Below are positions 19,620 to 20,301 of a stretch of DNA of 20,301 nucleotides, piece by piece; position 1 is the first letter of the stretch; every line of letters starts with the position of its first letter. Location of the stretch: positions 1 to 20,301 of the IMG/VR virus record IMGVR_UViG_3300010354_000887; one strand, 5' to 3'. The translations under genes and the position numbers were made by a program. Source of the stretch: a virus. The notes beneath the pieces were generated by a model. The model ran no database searches. It was not told the origin of the DNA and saw only the letters and a program-made list of their open reading frames with translations.

Positions 19620-20301
19620 TGGAAGAGCGTGTCGTCAACGTCCCCCTGGTCGGAGGCATCAACGAGGAGGACGATCTCTTCTCCGTGCAGCCGCCCGAGA
19701 TGCTGCAGCTCGTCAACGTGCAGGCGATCAAGAAGGGGGCGCTCGACACGCGCCAGGGCTTCAACCTCGTCACCAAGAGCGCGACCGTCATCGAGCCGGC
19801 GACGGCGTTTCGAGACTCAAGCGGCGCGACGCAACTCGTCAGCCCGGACATCGAGGCGCTCGGCACGTACGCGTCGACGACCGGCACGCGCCCGGTGCTG
19901 GCGGCTGGCGGCAAGTTCTACGAGTACGTCGGCACGGACGCGACGCACGGCTTCCGCGAGGTCAACGACCTGCCGGAGTACGTCGGCACGCTCGCGTCGG
20001 TGTCCTCGACGGGCGGCAGCATCATCGAGATCGAGAGCCTCCTCTTCGACAACGAGAAGATGCGCATCACCGTCTGGGTGACCGGCAAGCGCACGGGGCA
20101 GGAGCTCGCCTCGGACCTGTCGATGCTCGACCAAGTCGACGGCGACGGCAACTCGGTCTACTACTCGATCCAGAGCGTTGCCACCGAGGCATATGTCGTC
20201 CCCCCGACGCGGCTCAACAACGCGTCCGGTACGCCTACGACGGCGGCCATCAACCTGCGCCTCGTCGCGTTCCACGGCTCGACGACCTCTCGTCTCGAAC
20301 C
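19619..20301 (+). CDS. gp10-like DNA-stabilising / tail hub protein, 5' part (cut by window edge)
   Basis: ATG at 19619 (TGATG); the frame stays open to the right edge, giving 227 residues. MEERVVNVPLVGGINEEDDLFSVQPPEMLQLVNVQAIKKGALDTRQGFNLVTK has the form of the opening of P22 gp10-type head-closure/stabilisation proteins (VPL-x-GGI-N, then N-V...G-A-L-x-x-R-x-G-F). It is followed by beta-propeller-like strands. In P22 the protein plugs the portal after packaging. The C-terminal half is missing, so the call rests on the N-terminal signature and gene order. Confidence 0.55.
   Translation, partial: MEERVVNVPLVGGINEEDDLFSVQPPEMLQLVNVQAIKKGALDTRQGFNLVTKSATVIEPATAFRDSSGATQLVSPDIEALGTYASTTGTRPVLAAGGKFYEYVGTDATHGFREVNDLPEYVGTLASVSSTGGSIIEIESLLFDNEKMRITVWVTGKRTGQELASDLSMLDQVDGDGNSVYYSIQSVATEAYVVPPTRLNNASGTPTTAAINLRLVAFHGSTTSRLE

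Noticed and set aside
1-20301. tRNA genes, CRISPR arrays, insertion sequences, integrase or repressor genes
   Set aside because: I looked for cloverleaf-like TTCGA loops, regularly spaced repeats, transposase motifs and tyrosine or serine recombinase signatures and found none I can support.

Overview
The window is about 20.3 kb of high-GC DNA from the genome of a tailed double-stranded DNA bacteriophage, either free or integrated. No host housekeeping gene is visible. A head gene block (large terminase, portal, scaffold-like protein, HK97-type major capsid protein, head completion proteins) faces a replication and recombination block on the opposite strand. A gp10-like protein directly follows the connector and no tail tube or tape measure gene lies between, which leans towards a short-tailed (podovirus-like) virion, but the tail genes lie outside the window. 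The host cannot be named from sequence. GC-rich codon use and Shine-Dalgarno sites of the AGGAG type fit a high-GC Gram-negative host such as a proteobacterium or myxobacterium; this is only a lean.

Layout. Positions 1-8350 are a leftward (minus-strand) run of about 18 tightly packed early genes, most joined by ATGA, GTGA or TGATG overlaps. In order of transcription they are: small unknown genes (8350 down to 5118), with a CxxC-rich phage protein at 6916-7671; more small genes, including an unlisted 46-residue membrane peptide; a recombination set (winged-helix protein, Rad52-like annealing protein candidate, Cas4-like Fe-S nuclease candidate, and a protein ending in an SSB-type DDIPF tip); a secreted cysteine-rich mini-protein; and a replication set (initiator, DnaC-like helicase loader). 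At the left edge is the start of a DNA cytosine-5 methyltransferase. Four 15-bp tandem repeats, a 20-bp palindrome and a TGTGT run lie inside the initiator gene, where lambda keeps its origin within gene O.

Positions 8351-9131 are a divergent control region of about 780 bases without a convincing gene. It holds a near-perfect match to the bacterial chromosomal parS site (ParB-binding), preceded by an A4T4 palindrome and a four-run G-quadruplex motif, plus 12 GANTC sites and many inverted repeats. No ParA or ParB gene is visible in the window.

Positions 9132-20301 are a rightward run: three small genes including two zinc-ribbon proteins (one fused to a long coiled coil), two small genes with an unusual long overlap, then terminase, portal, scaffold, capsid, two small structural genes, a head-tail connector carrying an inserted beta-repeat domain, a small structural protein, and a gp10-like protein cut off by the right edge.

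The most unusual point is the parS site in a virus-type control region. It suggests either that the phage persists as a partitioned replicon (phage-plasmid) with ParAB outside the window, or that it recruits the host ParB.
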